DNA of 5,403 bases from JANMZR01 sp031383555 (GCA_031383555.1 JANMZR010000277.1:1-5403); one strand, 5' to 3'; shown: positions 1 through 5,403, counted from the stretch's first letter. Notes: generated by a model from the sequence alone, not told the origin. Numbers and translations: made by a program.

Positions 1-530
1 ATTCGATTTTAGTAAAAGAAACTGTTACTTCAAAATCGCAAAGCAACAATGAAACCTATTATGTAGTTGAAAGACAAGTTAAGGGGAAAAACGACTTTTT
101 TTTCAAGCCAGAGACTGTATATCAACTTATTACAAACCCCAAACAAGTTATTAATACCGAAAGAAATATTTATACCATTTTACTTTATTACCCAATATAT
201 TTGGGCGCAAAATGGAATATAAACGAAATAAATGGGCAAGATGAAAAAGAGGCAGAGATTGTAAATTTGGGCAAGTTACCTTCAAAATTAATTACTGATA
301 AAAACCTTATTTTAGTGCAAGCGGATAGCACCAAAAATTTTGTAGATTTCAAGGTTTCCAATAAGATATTTGCAAAAAACATTGGGCTTATTTATACCGA
401 AAACTCAGCCATTGATTATTGTCAAGACGCTAATCCAAACCCAGCCACAAGTTGCACGTCAAAATTTATAATCGAATCAGGCAAAAGGGAGTTTATTACA
501 CTATTGGAATACGGGAGTGCCAAAAAATAA
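1..530 (+). CDS. C-terminal part of a hypothetical secreted protein or lipoprotein (5' end outside window)
   Basis: The frame starting at base 3 is open from the window edge to a TAA at 528-530, giving 175 residues of a longer protein. The true start and any signal peptide are not visible. A TTG at 201 could be read as a start, but coding continues smoothly upstream of it (motif KPETVYQLITNP), so I reject it. No enzyme motif and no membrane segment is seen. The composition (N, K, T, Y rich, with alternating hydrophobic residues) suggests a beta-rich exported domain. Visible landmarks are YLGAKWN near residue 66, FAKNIGLIY near 123-131, and two cysteines at 140 and 151 followed by an ESG...LLEYG ending. 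From memory this layout (KW, then AK-x-x-GLIY, then two Cys, then a terminal YG) recurs in uncharacterised Bacteroidota lipoproteins, but I cannot name a family. The two cysteines could form a disulfide, which is inference. The gene is convergent with the DedA gene, with 5 bp between stop codons. Confidence is high that it is coding and low for function. Confidence 0.8.
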   Translation, partial: SILVKETVTSKSQSNNETYYVVERQVKGKNDFFFKPETVYQLITNPKQVINTERNIYTILLYYPIYLGAKWNINEINGQDEKEAEIVNLGKLPSKLITDKNLILVQADSTKNFVDFKVSNKIFAKNIGLIYTENSAIDYCQDANPNPATSCTSKFIIESGKREFITLLEYGSAKK

Positions 531-560
531 ATGATTTAACCTAATTCCTTTTTTGCACCC
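513..560. other. Imperfect inverted repeat spanning two convergent gene ends
   Basis: Bases 514-527 (GG, bulged A, GTGC, bulged C, six A) can pair with 549-560 (six T, GCAC, CC) around a 21-nt loop that contains both stop codons. The element covers the last codons of both convergent genes, so it could end transcription or stabilise the 3' ends of both messages. The GC pairs lie outside the A/T pairs, the opposite of a classical intrinsic terminator, so a terminator role is doubtful. No other terminator is visible between the two genes. Confidence 0.3.
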
Positions 561-1162
561 AAATAACTTTTTACAACAGTAAATGTAGTAATTGCCAAGA
601 AAAAAATAATGATATAATGTACATAATTGACGATCCAAGGAAAACGTTCGCCAAAATAAAAACCAGCTGTAACCAATGAACCCACCCATAAAAGGGCACC
701 GACGACGTTAAATAAAATAAAGTTTGCATATTTCATTTTTGAAATGCCTGCAAGAATAGGTGCAAAAGTTCGAATAACAGGAAGAAATCGACTGATAATC
801 AAGGTTCTGGCGCCATATTTTTCAAAATATTTTTGGGTATTATCTATATATTTTTTCTTGAAAAAAAGAGATTCCTTCTGGTTTTGAATCTTATTACCTG
901 CAAAGCGGCCAAATAAATATCCGACCAATGAGCCAACAATAGCTGCCAAAGTAATCCAGATTAATATTTCAGATAAAGGCTCTTTTAATAAACCGGTACC
1001 TCCAAAAACACCAGTTAAAAATAAAAGATAATCGCCAGGCAAAAAGAAAGCAAAAAATAAACCATTTTCTGCAAAAACAATCAAAGCAATAATATAAAGC
1101 CCCGCTTTTATGATTTCCTCAGAATTGGTAATTGTACTAAAAAACTCAATTATTTCTTGCAT
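536..1162 (-). CDS. DedA-family (SNARE-associated/VTT) inner-membrane protein
   Basis: This 208-residue protein is the usual length for DedA proteins (PF09335-type), which are membrane transporters implicated in flipping or recycling lipids such as undecaprenyl phosphate or phosphatidylethanolamine. Family signatures are clear: E32 followed by PGD at 42-44 in the first re-entrant region, FGRFAG at 84-89, then R125, P128, R131, F133, P135, AG 138-139 and M143 in the second. The E32/D44 and R125/R131 spacings equal those of the functionally essential E39/D51 and R130/R136 of E. coli YqjA. Hydrophobic stretches lie at about 18-58 (including the first re-entrant region), 65-86, 120-140, 146-171 and 176-197. 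The tail is short and basic (AKKELG). The ATG at 1160-1162 is preceded on the minus strand by an A-rich ATAAATAA stretch, typical of Bacteroidota starts that lack a Shine-Dalgarno sequence. It is divergent from the DUF4230 gene and convergent with the truncated gene. DedA paralogues differ in substrate, so the exact lipid cannot be read from sequence. Confidence 0.93.
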   Translation of the reverse strand: MQEIIEFFSTITNSEEIIKAGLYIIALIVFAENGLFFAFFLPGDYLLFLTGVFGGTGLLKEPLSEILIWITLAAIVGSLVGYLFGRFAGNKIQNQKESLFFKKKYIDNTQKYFEKYGARTLIISRFLPVIRTFAPILAGISKMKYANFILFNVVGALLWVGSLVTAGFYFGERFPWIVNYVHYIIIFFLAITTFTVVKSYLGAKKELG

Positions 1163-1372
1163 TTATTTATTGTTTGGTTACAATATCGGTCTTTTTTATA
1201 ATAATTTTCGTAAAAATAGGAGATTTTTATAGAACTACTTTAGTAACCGTAAATTTCATGAAATAATATAAGAAAACAATCAATTCAAAATTAAAAAATA
1301 GTTATTTGATCTGTTTTTTATGATATTGCAACACTAAATTTATAAGTTAAATCTGTATTCTAAAATTACCAA

Positions 1373-1963
1373 ATGATCCAATTCAAATATTTAAGCCAGC
1401 TAATTATCCTTTTATTATGCATTATAGGGGCTGTTTTTTTATGGGAAAAAGTTAGAGGTATTAAGGACTTTTTTAAATCGGAGTCAAAAGTAACTCAAAA
1501 TTTGGTGCTTAATCAAGTAACGGCATTAGGAAAAATAGAGCTAGTAAATTACCGTTTTAAAGATGTTGTGGAAAGTGAACTACAAAAAACTTTGTTACCC
1601 AATGCCAGAGCTTTACTAATAATAAGTGGCGAGGTTGTTGGTTGCATAGACCTCACAAAAATAAAAGCGGAAAGTCTTACTTATCAATCAGATAGTTTAA
1701 AAATTAAATTACCTGTTCCTGAAATTTGCGTAAGTAAAATTGACCATAGTCAGTCCAAAGTATATGATTTATCACTATTTTCGCTACTCGACCAAAGCCA
1801 ATTAATTGACGAAGCTTATAAAAAAGCTGAATTACAGATAAATGATTCGGCACTTCAATTGGGTATTATTGAACAAACGAAACAGAATGCCGACAAAATA
1901 TTAAAACCTATGTTTGAGAAAATTTCGGGCAAAAAAATTAAACTTTATTATAATTTTCAATAA
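1373..1963 (+). CDS. DUF4230 family membrane-anchored protein
   Basis: This 196-residue protein has one hydrophobic segment at about residues 8-24 (run LSQLIILLLCIIGAVFLW). The basic/acidic linker after it suggests an N-terminal membrane anchor with the rest outside the cytoplasm. The body matches the DUF4230 pattern as I remember it: LGKIELVNYRFKDVV at about 52-66, then ALLIISGEVVGCIDLTKI at 80-97 (the 'G-x-x-x-G-x-DL' stretch), LPVPEIC at 113-119, and a helical part at about 142-182 with A152, I165-I166 and N172, where this family usually has Ala-rich residues. The closing KKIKLYYNF fits a final beta strand. No catalytic residues are evident and the biochemical function is unknown. The start ATG is supported by the anchor beginning right after it. 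The preceding sequence is AT-rich without a Shine-Dalgarno sequence. It lies 177 bp upstream of the transhydrogenase operon on the same strand, but the promoter between them argues for separate transcription. Confidence 0.8.
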   Translation: MIQFKYLSQLIILLLCIIGAVFLWEKVRGIKDFFKSESKVTQNLVLNQVTALGKIELVNYRFKDVVESELQKTLLPNARALLIISGEVVGCIDLTKIKAESLTYQSDSLKIKLPVPEICVSKIDHSQSKVYDLSLFSLLDQSQLIDEAYKKAELQINDSALQLGIIEQTKQNADKILKPMFEKISGKKIKLYYNFQ

Positions 1964-2077
1964 AAAATTAAATTCTTAATTGATCAAATAAATTCTCGCC
2001 CCATCTGTTCTTATTTCCTGAAATTCGACAGCAAAATCATATCAGTTTGTTGATTTACCACTTAATTTTACAATTAT

Positions 2078-2109
2078 CTTGAAAAGTTGTATATTATTTT
2101 CTACTTTCG
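2078..2109 (+). promoter_or_regulatory. Candidate Bacteroidota-type promoter of the pnt operon
   Basis: A CTTG at 2078-2081 (-33 element, consensus TTTG/TTG) is followed after 20 nt by TACTTTCG at 2102-2109, which matches 7 of 8 positions of the Bacteroidota -7 consensus TAnnTTTG. Transcription would start near 2113-2116, giving a 5' leader of about 25-28 nt before the GTG start. The perfect 12-bp palindrome TTTATTAATAAA (2113-2124) covers the predicted start point. Spacing and position fit well. The assignment rests on consensus matching only. Confidence 0.5.
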
Positions 2110-2140
2110 CTATTTATTAATAAAATATATAGATTGACTT

Positions 2141-3244
2141 GTGAAAATAGCTGTAATTAAAGAAACCAAACCATTTGAAAATAGAGTAGCCTTATCGCCT
2201 GAAGTCTGCAAACAATTAATCCAAGCTGGTTTTGAATGTGCCATCGAAAAAGATGCTGGAATCTCTTCTTTTTTTGAAGATGTTGCCTATACTGCTATTG
2301 GGGCAACAATTATTGATGATAAATCTGCCTTATTAGCCTCAGCGGATGTGGTGCTGAAAGTAAATCAACTTACAGTCGAGGAGATACTTTGTTTGAAAAA
2401 AGGGGCAGTTACCATTTCATTTATGTATGCGAATACAAATCCTGATATAGTTGCCGCTTCTGCAAAACAAGGGATTTCTGCATTTTCTGTAGACGCCATA
2501 CCCCGTATTTCAAGAGCTCAAAAAATGGATGCTTTGAGTTCCCAAGCCAATTTAGCTGGCTATAAATCAGTAATTATTGGAGCCTATCATTTAGGTAAAA
2601 TTTTCCCTTTGTTAATGACAGCCGCCGGTACTATCAAACCAGCCAAAATAGTAATTATGGGAGCAGGAGTGGCTGGTTTACAAGCTATTGCGACTGCGAA
2701 ACGACTTGGGGCTGTGGTGGAAGTAAGCGATATCCGACCTGAAACCAAAGAACAGGTAGAGTCTCTTGGCGGTAAATTCATTGAAGTAAAAGGCGACGAT
2801 TCCATAAAAATTGAAGGCGGTTATGTAAAGGACGTTTCAGAAGAATTTCTCAAAAAACAGCAAGAAATAGTTTCAAAACATATCTGTGAAGCGGATTTAG
2901 TAATTACAACGGCACTTATTCCTGGTAAAAAAGCCCCAATGCTTATCCCTGAAGAAGTTGTAAAAAACATGAAATTTGGCTCAGTGATTGTGGACATGGC
3001 CGTGGAGCAAGGTGGTAATTGCGCCTGCAGTGAGTTTGGGAAAACTGTTCAAAAACATGGTGTAACTATTGTTGGAGAGCCAAATATTCCATCTTTGTTA
3101 CCCTTCAATGCCAGTGAATTATTTGCCAAAAATATTTCAACTTTCTTGCTTCATTTGGCAACCAAAGACGGTTTCAAATGGGAAATGGAGGAAGAAATCA
3201 CCAAAGGTTCATTGATTGTTTATAATGGAACTGTTTTAAAATAA
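2141..3244 (+). CDS. pntAA: Proton-translocating NAD(P) transhydrogenase, alpha-1 subunit (NAD(H)-binding domain I)
   Basis: PntAA is the soluble NAD(H)-binding component that passes hydride between NADH and NADP+ bound on PntB, on the cytoplasmic face of the membrane. The 367-residue length fits the separate alpha-1 subunit of three-gene systems. It lacks the membrane helices fused to the E. coli alpha chain. The family start MKIAVIKET is present. The RQD loop that contacts nicotinamide and domain III is intact as R122, Q127 and D130 (PRISRAQKMD), followed by SSQANLAGY at 133-141. A Rossmann motif GAGVAG lies at 174-179, with acidic D197 at the end of the second strand, as expected for NAD rather than NADP. 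ITTALIPGKKAP at 255-266 and VDMAVEQGGNC at 284-294 are typical. Alanine dehydrogenases share this fold, but these motifs and the neighbours exclude them. The GTG start is forced: an in-frame TGA lies at 2135-2137 and the conserved N-terminus begins at the GTG. It is the first gene of the operon, 84 bp before pntAB. Confidence 0.96.
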   Translation: MKIAVIKETKPFENRVALSPEVCKQLIQAGFECAIEKDAGISSFFEDVAYTAIGATIIDDKSALLASADVVLKVNQLTVEEILCLKKGAVTISFMYANTNPDIVAASAKQGISAFSVDAIPRISRAQKMDALSSQANLAGYKSVIIGAYHLGKIFPLLMTAAGTIKPAKIVIMGAGVAGLQAIATAKRLGAVVEVSDIRPETKEQVESLGGKFIEVKGDDSIKIEGGYVKDVSEEFLKKQQEIVSKHICEADLVITTALIPGKKAPMLIPEEVVKNMKFGSVIVDMAVEQGGNCACSEFGKTVQKHGVTIVGEPNIPSLLPFNASELFAKNISTFLLHLATKDGFKWEMEEEITKGSLIVYNGTVLK

Positions 3245-3328
3245 TCATTTTTTCATCCCTAACAAATCTGTTAATCCAAGGCTTATTTTATATTTAAATA
3301 ATCGTAAATCAAATAATTAATCAAAATT

Positions 3329-3640
3329 ATGTTAAACGAAATAGTAACTTTTTTAGGCGAAAATATACAAATGATATATATTATTATTTTGTCTGTTTTT
3401 GTTGGCGTTGAGGTAATCGGAAAAGTACCCGCTGTGCTGCATACTCCGTTAATGAGTGGCGCTAATGCTATTCATGGGGTAGTAATAATTGGAGCAATAA
3501 TCGTTATGTTAAATACGCCTATCGAAAATATATTCTCATTAATGCTTGGTTTTGTGGCTGTTGTATTTGGTACACTCAATGTGGTTGGAGGTTTTGCCGT
3601 TACAGATCGTATGTTAGAAATGTTTAAAAAGAAAAAATAA
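3329..3640 (+). CDS. pntAB: NAD(P) transhydrogenase, alpha-2 subunit (membrane domain II part)
   Basis: This 103-residue membrane protein equals the C-terminal membrane part of the E. coli alpha chain, made here as a separate subunit. It builds the proton channel together with the PntB helices. Three hydrophobic helices are seen at about 14-30, 47-62 and 67-89. The conserved segment GKVPAVLHTPLMSGANAIHG occupies 31-50, and the ending GGFAVTDRMLEMF lies at 87-99 before a lysine tail (KKKK). H49 in NAIHG aligns with the channel histidine His42 of the Thermus alpha-2 subunit, as I recall that sequence. E. coli has serine there. Length and motifs match other stand-alone alpha-2 subunits (about 95-105 residues). 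The ATG at 3329 is preceded by an A/T-rich stretch with no clear Shine-Dalgarno sequence. It sits between pntAA and pntB with no terminator on either side, so co-transcription is expected. Confidence 0.95.
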   Translation: MLNEIVTFLGENIQMIYIIILSVFVGVEVIGKVPAVLHTPLMSGANAIHGVVIIGAIIVMLNTPIENIFSLMLGFVAVVFGTLNVVGGFAVTDRMLEMFKKKK

Positions 3641-3658
3641 CCTTCGACTGTGCTCAGG
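3641..3658. repeat. REP-like GC-rich dispersed repeat motif after the pntAB stop
   Basis: CCTTCGACTGTGCTCAGG begins at the base after the pntAB TAA. It has 11 G/C of 18 in otherwise AT-rich spacer DNA. From memory, its complement belongs to the CCTGAGC...GTCGAAGG motif type seen repeatedly between genes in Bacteroidota and several other phyla. It is followed by the palindrome AGGTACCT (3656-3663). TGTGCT (3649-3654) can pair with AGCACA (3674-3679), so the 65-nt pntAB-pntB spacer can form a hairpin. Only one copy is visible here, so repeat status depends on the rest of the genome. Confidence 0.4.
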
Positions 3659-3705
3659 TACCTTTCAATAGCAAGCACACAAATAGTAGATTTCACACAA
3701 AACTT

Positions 3706-5109
3706 ATGGAAATAAAATATATTCTTGATTTAGTTTATTTAATTGCGTCGGTTACATTTGTACTAGGCCTAAAAATGTTGAGTCACCCTGAATCAGCCCG
3801 CAAAGGAAACCTTTATGCGGCTTTTGGGATGTTTTTAGCTATTTTAGGCACCATTTTTTTGTATAATAATACATACGGTTATACCACCAGAGAATCAATG
3901 AAAATTATATTGATTTTTGCTGCCATTGGAGTGGGCACCATTGCAGGATGGCTAACGGCCAATAAAGTTCAAATGACCAAAATGCCAGAGTTAGTCTCTC
4001 TTTTTAATGGAATGGGCGGCGCTTGCGCCGCTATCATTGGCTTGATGGAATATGAGCATAATTTAGGTAAAATTGGTGCCCTCACAACCATCGTCGCAGG
4101 CTTAATTATTGGCTCAGTTTCGTTTAGTGGTAGTATTATTGCCTTTTTGAAGTTGAATGAAACTATGAAAAAACCAATCAGAATTCCTTCCTATAACATT
4201 CTGAATACCATTGTAATGATTGCCCTTATTTTGTTTGGTACCTACATTGTTTATGTACAACCAGAACATATTTCTTTGGTAGTTTTATTATTTATTTTTG
4301 CTTTAGCATATGGTGTATTATTTGTGATTCCGATTGGTGGGGCCGATATGCCAGTTGTTATTTCACTGCTTAATTCATTCACTGGATTGGCTGCTGCTTT
4401 TGGAGGGTTTTTATACCAAAATCAAGTAATGCTCACTGGTGGAATTTTGGTTGGTTCGGCAGGCACAATCCTAACTTTAGCTATGTGCAAGGCCATGAAC
4501 CGGCCATTGAGTAACGTTATATTTGGAGCTTTTGGAGGTAATGGTGCCACCTCAAGTTTAGCTGCCGATGTAAATGGGAGTGTAAAGGATATTTCTGTTT
4601 CTGATACAGCGATTTTGATGAATTATGCCAAAAAAGTAGTTATCGTTCCTGGTTATGGCTTGGCTGTTGCGCAGGCTCAGCACGTTATTCATGAGTTGGA
4701 ATTATTGTTGGAAGAAAGAGGTGTGGAAGTAGTTTATGCAATTCACCCAGTGGCCGGCCGTATGCCGGGCCATATGAATGTACTATTGGCTGAAAGCAAT
4801 GTTTCCTATGATAAATTAGTGGAGATGGAAGACATTAACCCACAGTTTGCAAATACAGATGTAGTTTTGGTGGTGGGTGCCAATGATGTAGTAAACCCAG
4901 CCGCCAAAACCGACCCGTCCTCGCCTATATTTGGCATGCCAATTTTGGATGTCGAAAACGCCAAAAACATCATTGTAAACAAGCGAAGCATGAACGCCGG
5001 CTATGCTGGAATAGACAATTTACTCTTTTACCAACCCAAAACAAGCATGCTTTTTGGAGACGCTAAAGGTGTTTTATCAAAATTGGTGAATGAGTTGAAA
5101 CAGATGTAG
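3706..5109 (+). CDS. pntB: NAD(P) transhydrogenase, beta subunit (membrane domain II plus NADP(H)-binding domain III)
   Basis: PntB forms most of the proton channel and binds NADP(H). At 467 residues it is full length (E. coli has about 462). Residues 1-265 are strongly hydrophobic, compatible with the nine helices of this subunit; helices are visible at about 4-24, 36-54, 66-83, 98-115, 123-147, 165-184, 188-209, 214-236 and 242-262. The conserved TKMPELVSLFNGMGG is at 91-105, where N101 takes the place of E. coli channel residue His91. Domain III, from about residue 285, is complete. It has the VPGYGLAVAQAQH nucleotide loop (314-326), HPVAGRMPGHMNVLLAE (347-363), GANDVVNPAA with D394 (391-400), SPIFGMPILDV (406-416), NKRSMNAGYAG (425-435, with K426/R427 placed for the 2'-phosphate of NADP), and a GDAKG ending (451-455). 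No frameshift or missing key residue is seen. It ends the operon with TAG and is followed by a structured trailer and a terminator. Confidence 0.97.
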   Translation: MEIKYILDLVYLIASVTFVLGLKMLSHPESARKGNLYAAFGMFLAILGTIFLYNNTYGYTTRESMKIILIFAAIGVGTIAGWLTANKVQMTKMPELVSLFNGMGGACAAIIGLMEYEHNLGKIGALTTIVAGLIIGSVSFSGSIIAFLKLNETMKKPIRIPSYNILNTIVMIALILFGTYIVYVQPEHISLVVLLFIFALAYGVLFVIPIGGADMPVVISLLNSFTGLAAAFGGFLYQNQVMLTGGILVGSAGTILTLAMCKAMNRPLSNVIFGAFGGNGATSSLAADVNGSVKDISVSDTAILMNYAKKVVIVPGYGLAVAQAQHVIHELELLLEERGVEVVYAIHPVAGRMPGHMNVLLAESNVSYDKLVEMEDINPQFANTDVVLVVGANDVVNPAAKTDPSSPIFGMPILDVENAKNIIVNKRSMNAGYAGIDNLLFYQPKTSMLFGDAKGVLSKLVNELKQM

Positions 5110-5189
5110 AAATTAGCAAATTGAATGCTTTTGGGGATGCAAAATTGGTTGGTAAACCATAAAAAGAGGATTAGGTGTTGGGTTAGAGG

Positions 5190-5275
5190 CTATGATGCTA
5201 AAAAGATAGTCAACATATTGAAAATCAGTACATTAACTATCCTAAAACATATTGGCAATATTTAGGGCATCATAG
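5190..5275 (+). other. Potential three-way-junction RNA fold in the pnt 3' trailer
   Basis: The outer stem pairs CTATGATGC (5190-5198) with GCATCATAG (5267-5275), 9 perfect base pairs extendable by two G-U pairs. Inside, one arm pairs GATAGT (5205-5210) with ACTATC (5236-5241) and continues past a 5x5 internal loop into TATTGA (5216-5221) with TCAGTA (5225-5230), closed by an AAA triloop. A second arm pairs CTAA (5242-5245) with TTAG (5262-5265) and ATATT (5249-5253) with AATAT (5257-5261). The arms abut, leaving only TAAAAA (5199-5204) unpaired in the junction. It lies 80 nt after pntB and 51 nt before the terminator. The pairing is visible; a function is not. I recognise no known RNA family, and AT-rich DNA gives some such folds by chance. 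No gene is seen in the rest of 5110-5326. Confidence 0.35.
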
Positions 5276-5326
5276 TTAATTCGTCCAAACTATTATTTTA
5301 AGATAATTTATACTACTTTTTATAAG

Positions 5327-5358
5327 AAAAACCGAGGCTTGATGGCTTCGGTTTTTTT
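5327..5358 (+). terminator. Rho-independent terminator of the pnt operon
   Basis: AAAAACCGAGGC (5327-5338) pairs with GCTTCGGTTTTT (5345-5356) as a 12-bp stem with one G-U pair and a 6-nt loop (TTGATG). The stem runs into a T tract that ends at 5358. This is a classical intrinsic terminator, 217 nt after the pntB stop. The minus strand also reads into a T-rich run (TTTTTCTTATA), so it may act on incoming transcripts from the right too. Confidence 0.85.
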
Positions 5359-5403
5359 GTGAATCTTTGAATAGTACTATTTTTATGCATTTTTCGTGTT
5401 TAT

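Noticed and set aside
201..530. A separate 109-residue gene starting at the TTG at 201
   Set aside because: The same frame stays open to the window edge and the upstream residues look like a continuous protein, so this is the 3' part of a truncated gene.
501..689. Minus-strand open frame of 62 codons at the dedA 3' end
   Set aside because: It is another frame of the same strand as the clear DedA gene and overlaps it. No domain is recognised.
1176..1248. GGTTAC (1176-1181) and GTAACC (1243-1248) as a long-range inverted repeat
   Set aside because: Six-base arms more than 60 nt apart are expected by chance and there is no supporting inner structure.
1305..1342. Promoter for the DUF4230 gene: TTTG at 1305-1308 with TAAATTTA at 1335-1342
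   Set aside because: The 26-nt spacing is longer than the usual 19-23 nt and such weak matches are common in AT-rich DNA. It is possible but not supported.
1966..1981. Hairpin AATTAA-ATTC-TTAATT after the DUF4230 stop as a terminator
   Set aside because: It is a 6-bp stem of A/T pairs only, with no T run after it, so too weak to call.
2587..2805. Minus-strand open frame of 72 codons inside pntAA
   Set aside because: It is antisense to the conserved Rossmann region of PntAA, has no recognisable domain and no start context. It is a by-product of coding composition.
3472..3696. Minus-strand open frame of 74 codons across pntAB and its spacer
   Set aside because: It overlaps a strongly conserved gene on the other strand and resembles nothing known to me.
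4806..4991. Minus-strand open frame of 61 codons inside the domain III part of pntB
   Set aside because: It is antisense to conserved NADP-binding motifs, and its sequence shows no independent signature.
5182..5280. Integron attC site or small transposon remnant around the 5190-5275 inverted repeat
   Set aside because: The GTTRRRY/RYYYAAC ends of attC sites are absent in the correct orientation, no target-site duplication is seen, and no integrase or cassette is present in the window.

Overview
The window is AT-rich DNA that looks like Bacteroidota, probably a Cytophagales-like genome. The evidence is A-rich start regions without Shine-Dalgarno sequences, a promoter of the Bacteroidota type (TTG, about 20 nt, TAnnTTTG-like), a DUF4230 membrane protein, and a truncated secreted-protein or lipoprotein tail of a kind common in that phylum. 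The taxonomic call is inference from style and family content.

Layout. Bases 1-530 (+) hold the 3' end of a gene whose start lies outside the window. Five bases later, convergent to it, a DedA-family membrane protein is encoded at 536-1162 (-). A 210-bp AT-rich divergent spacer separates it from a DUF4230 membrane-anchored protein at 1373-1963 (+). After 177 bp that contain a good promoter candidate (2078-2109) comes the main content: a complete three-gene proton-translocating NAD(P) transhydrogenase operon. It consists of pntAA (2141-3244, GTG start), pntAB (3329-3640) and pntB (3706-5109), ending in a strong intrinsic terminator at 5327-5358.

How the genes work together. PntAA is the soluble NAD(H)-binding domain I. 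PntAB supplies the alpha-side helices of membrane domain II. PntB carries the remaining membrane helices and the NADP(H)-binding domain III. Together they couple inward proton movement to hydride transfer from NADH to NADP+, feeding NADPH to biosynthesis and redox defence. The channel histidine appears to sit on PntAB (His49) while PntB has Asn101 at the place of the E. coli beta-His91, the same arrangement I recall for Thermus.

Non-coding structure. A GC-rich 18-nt motif starts directly after the pntAB stop and resembles a widespread dispersed bacterial repeat. The 5110-5403 tail (294 nt) has no credible gene. It holds an 86-nt segment that can fold into a three-way junction (5190-5275), the terminator, and a short palindrome. 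The window is otherwise ordinary housekeeping sequence. I see no mobile element, CRISPR array, rRNA or tRNA, and no convincing new defence or biosynthetic system. The three-way-junction segment and the intercistronic repeat deserve the closest second look.
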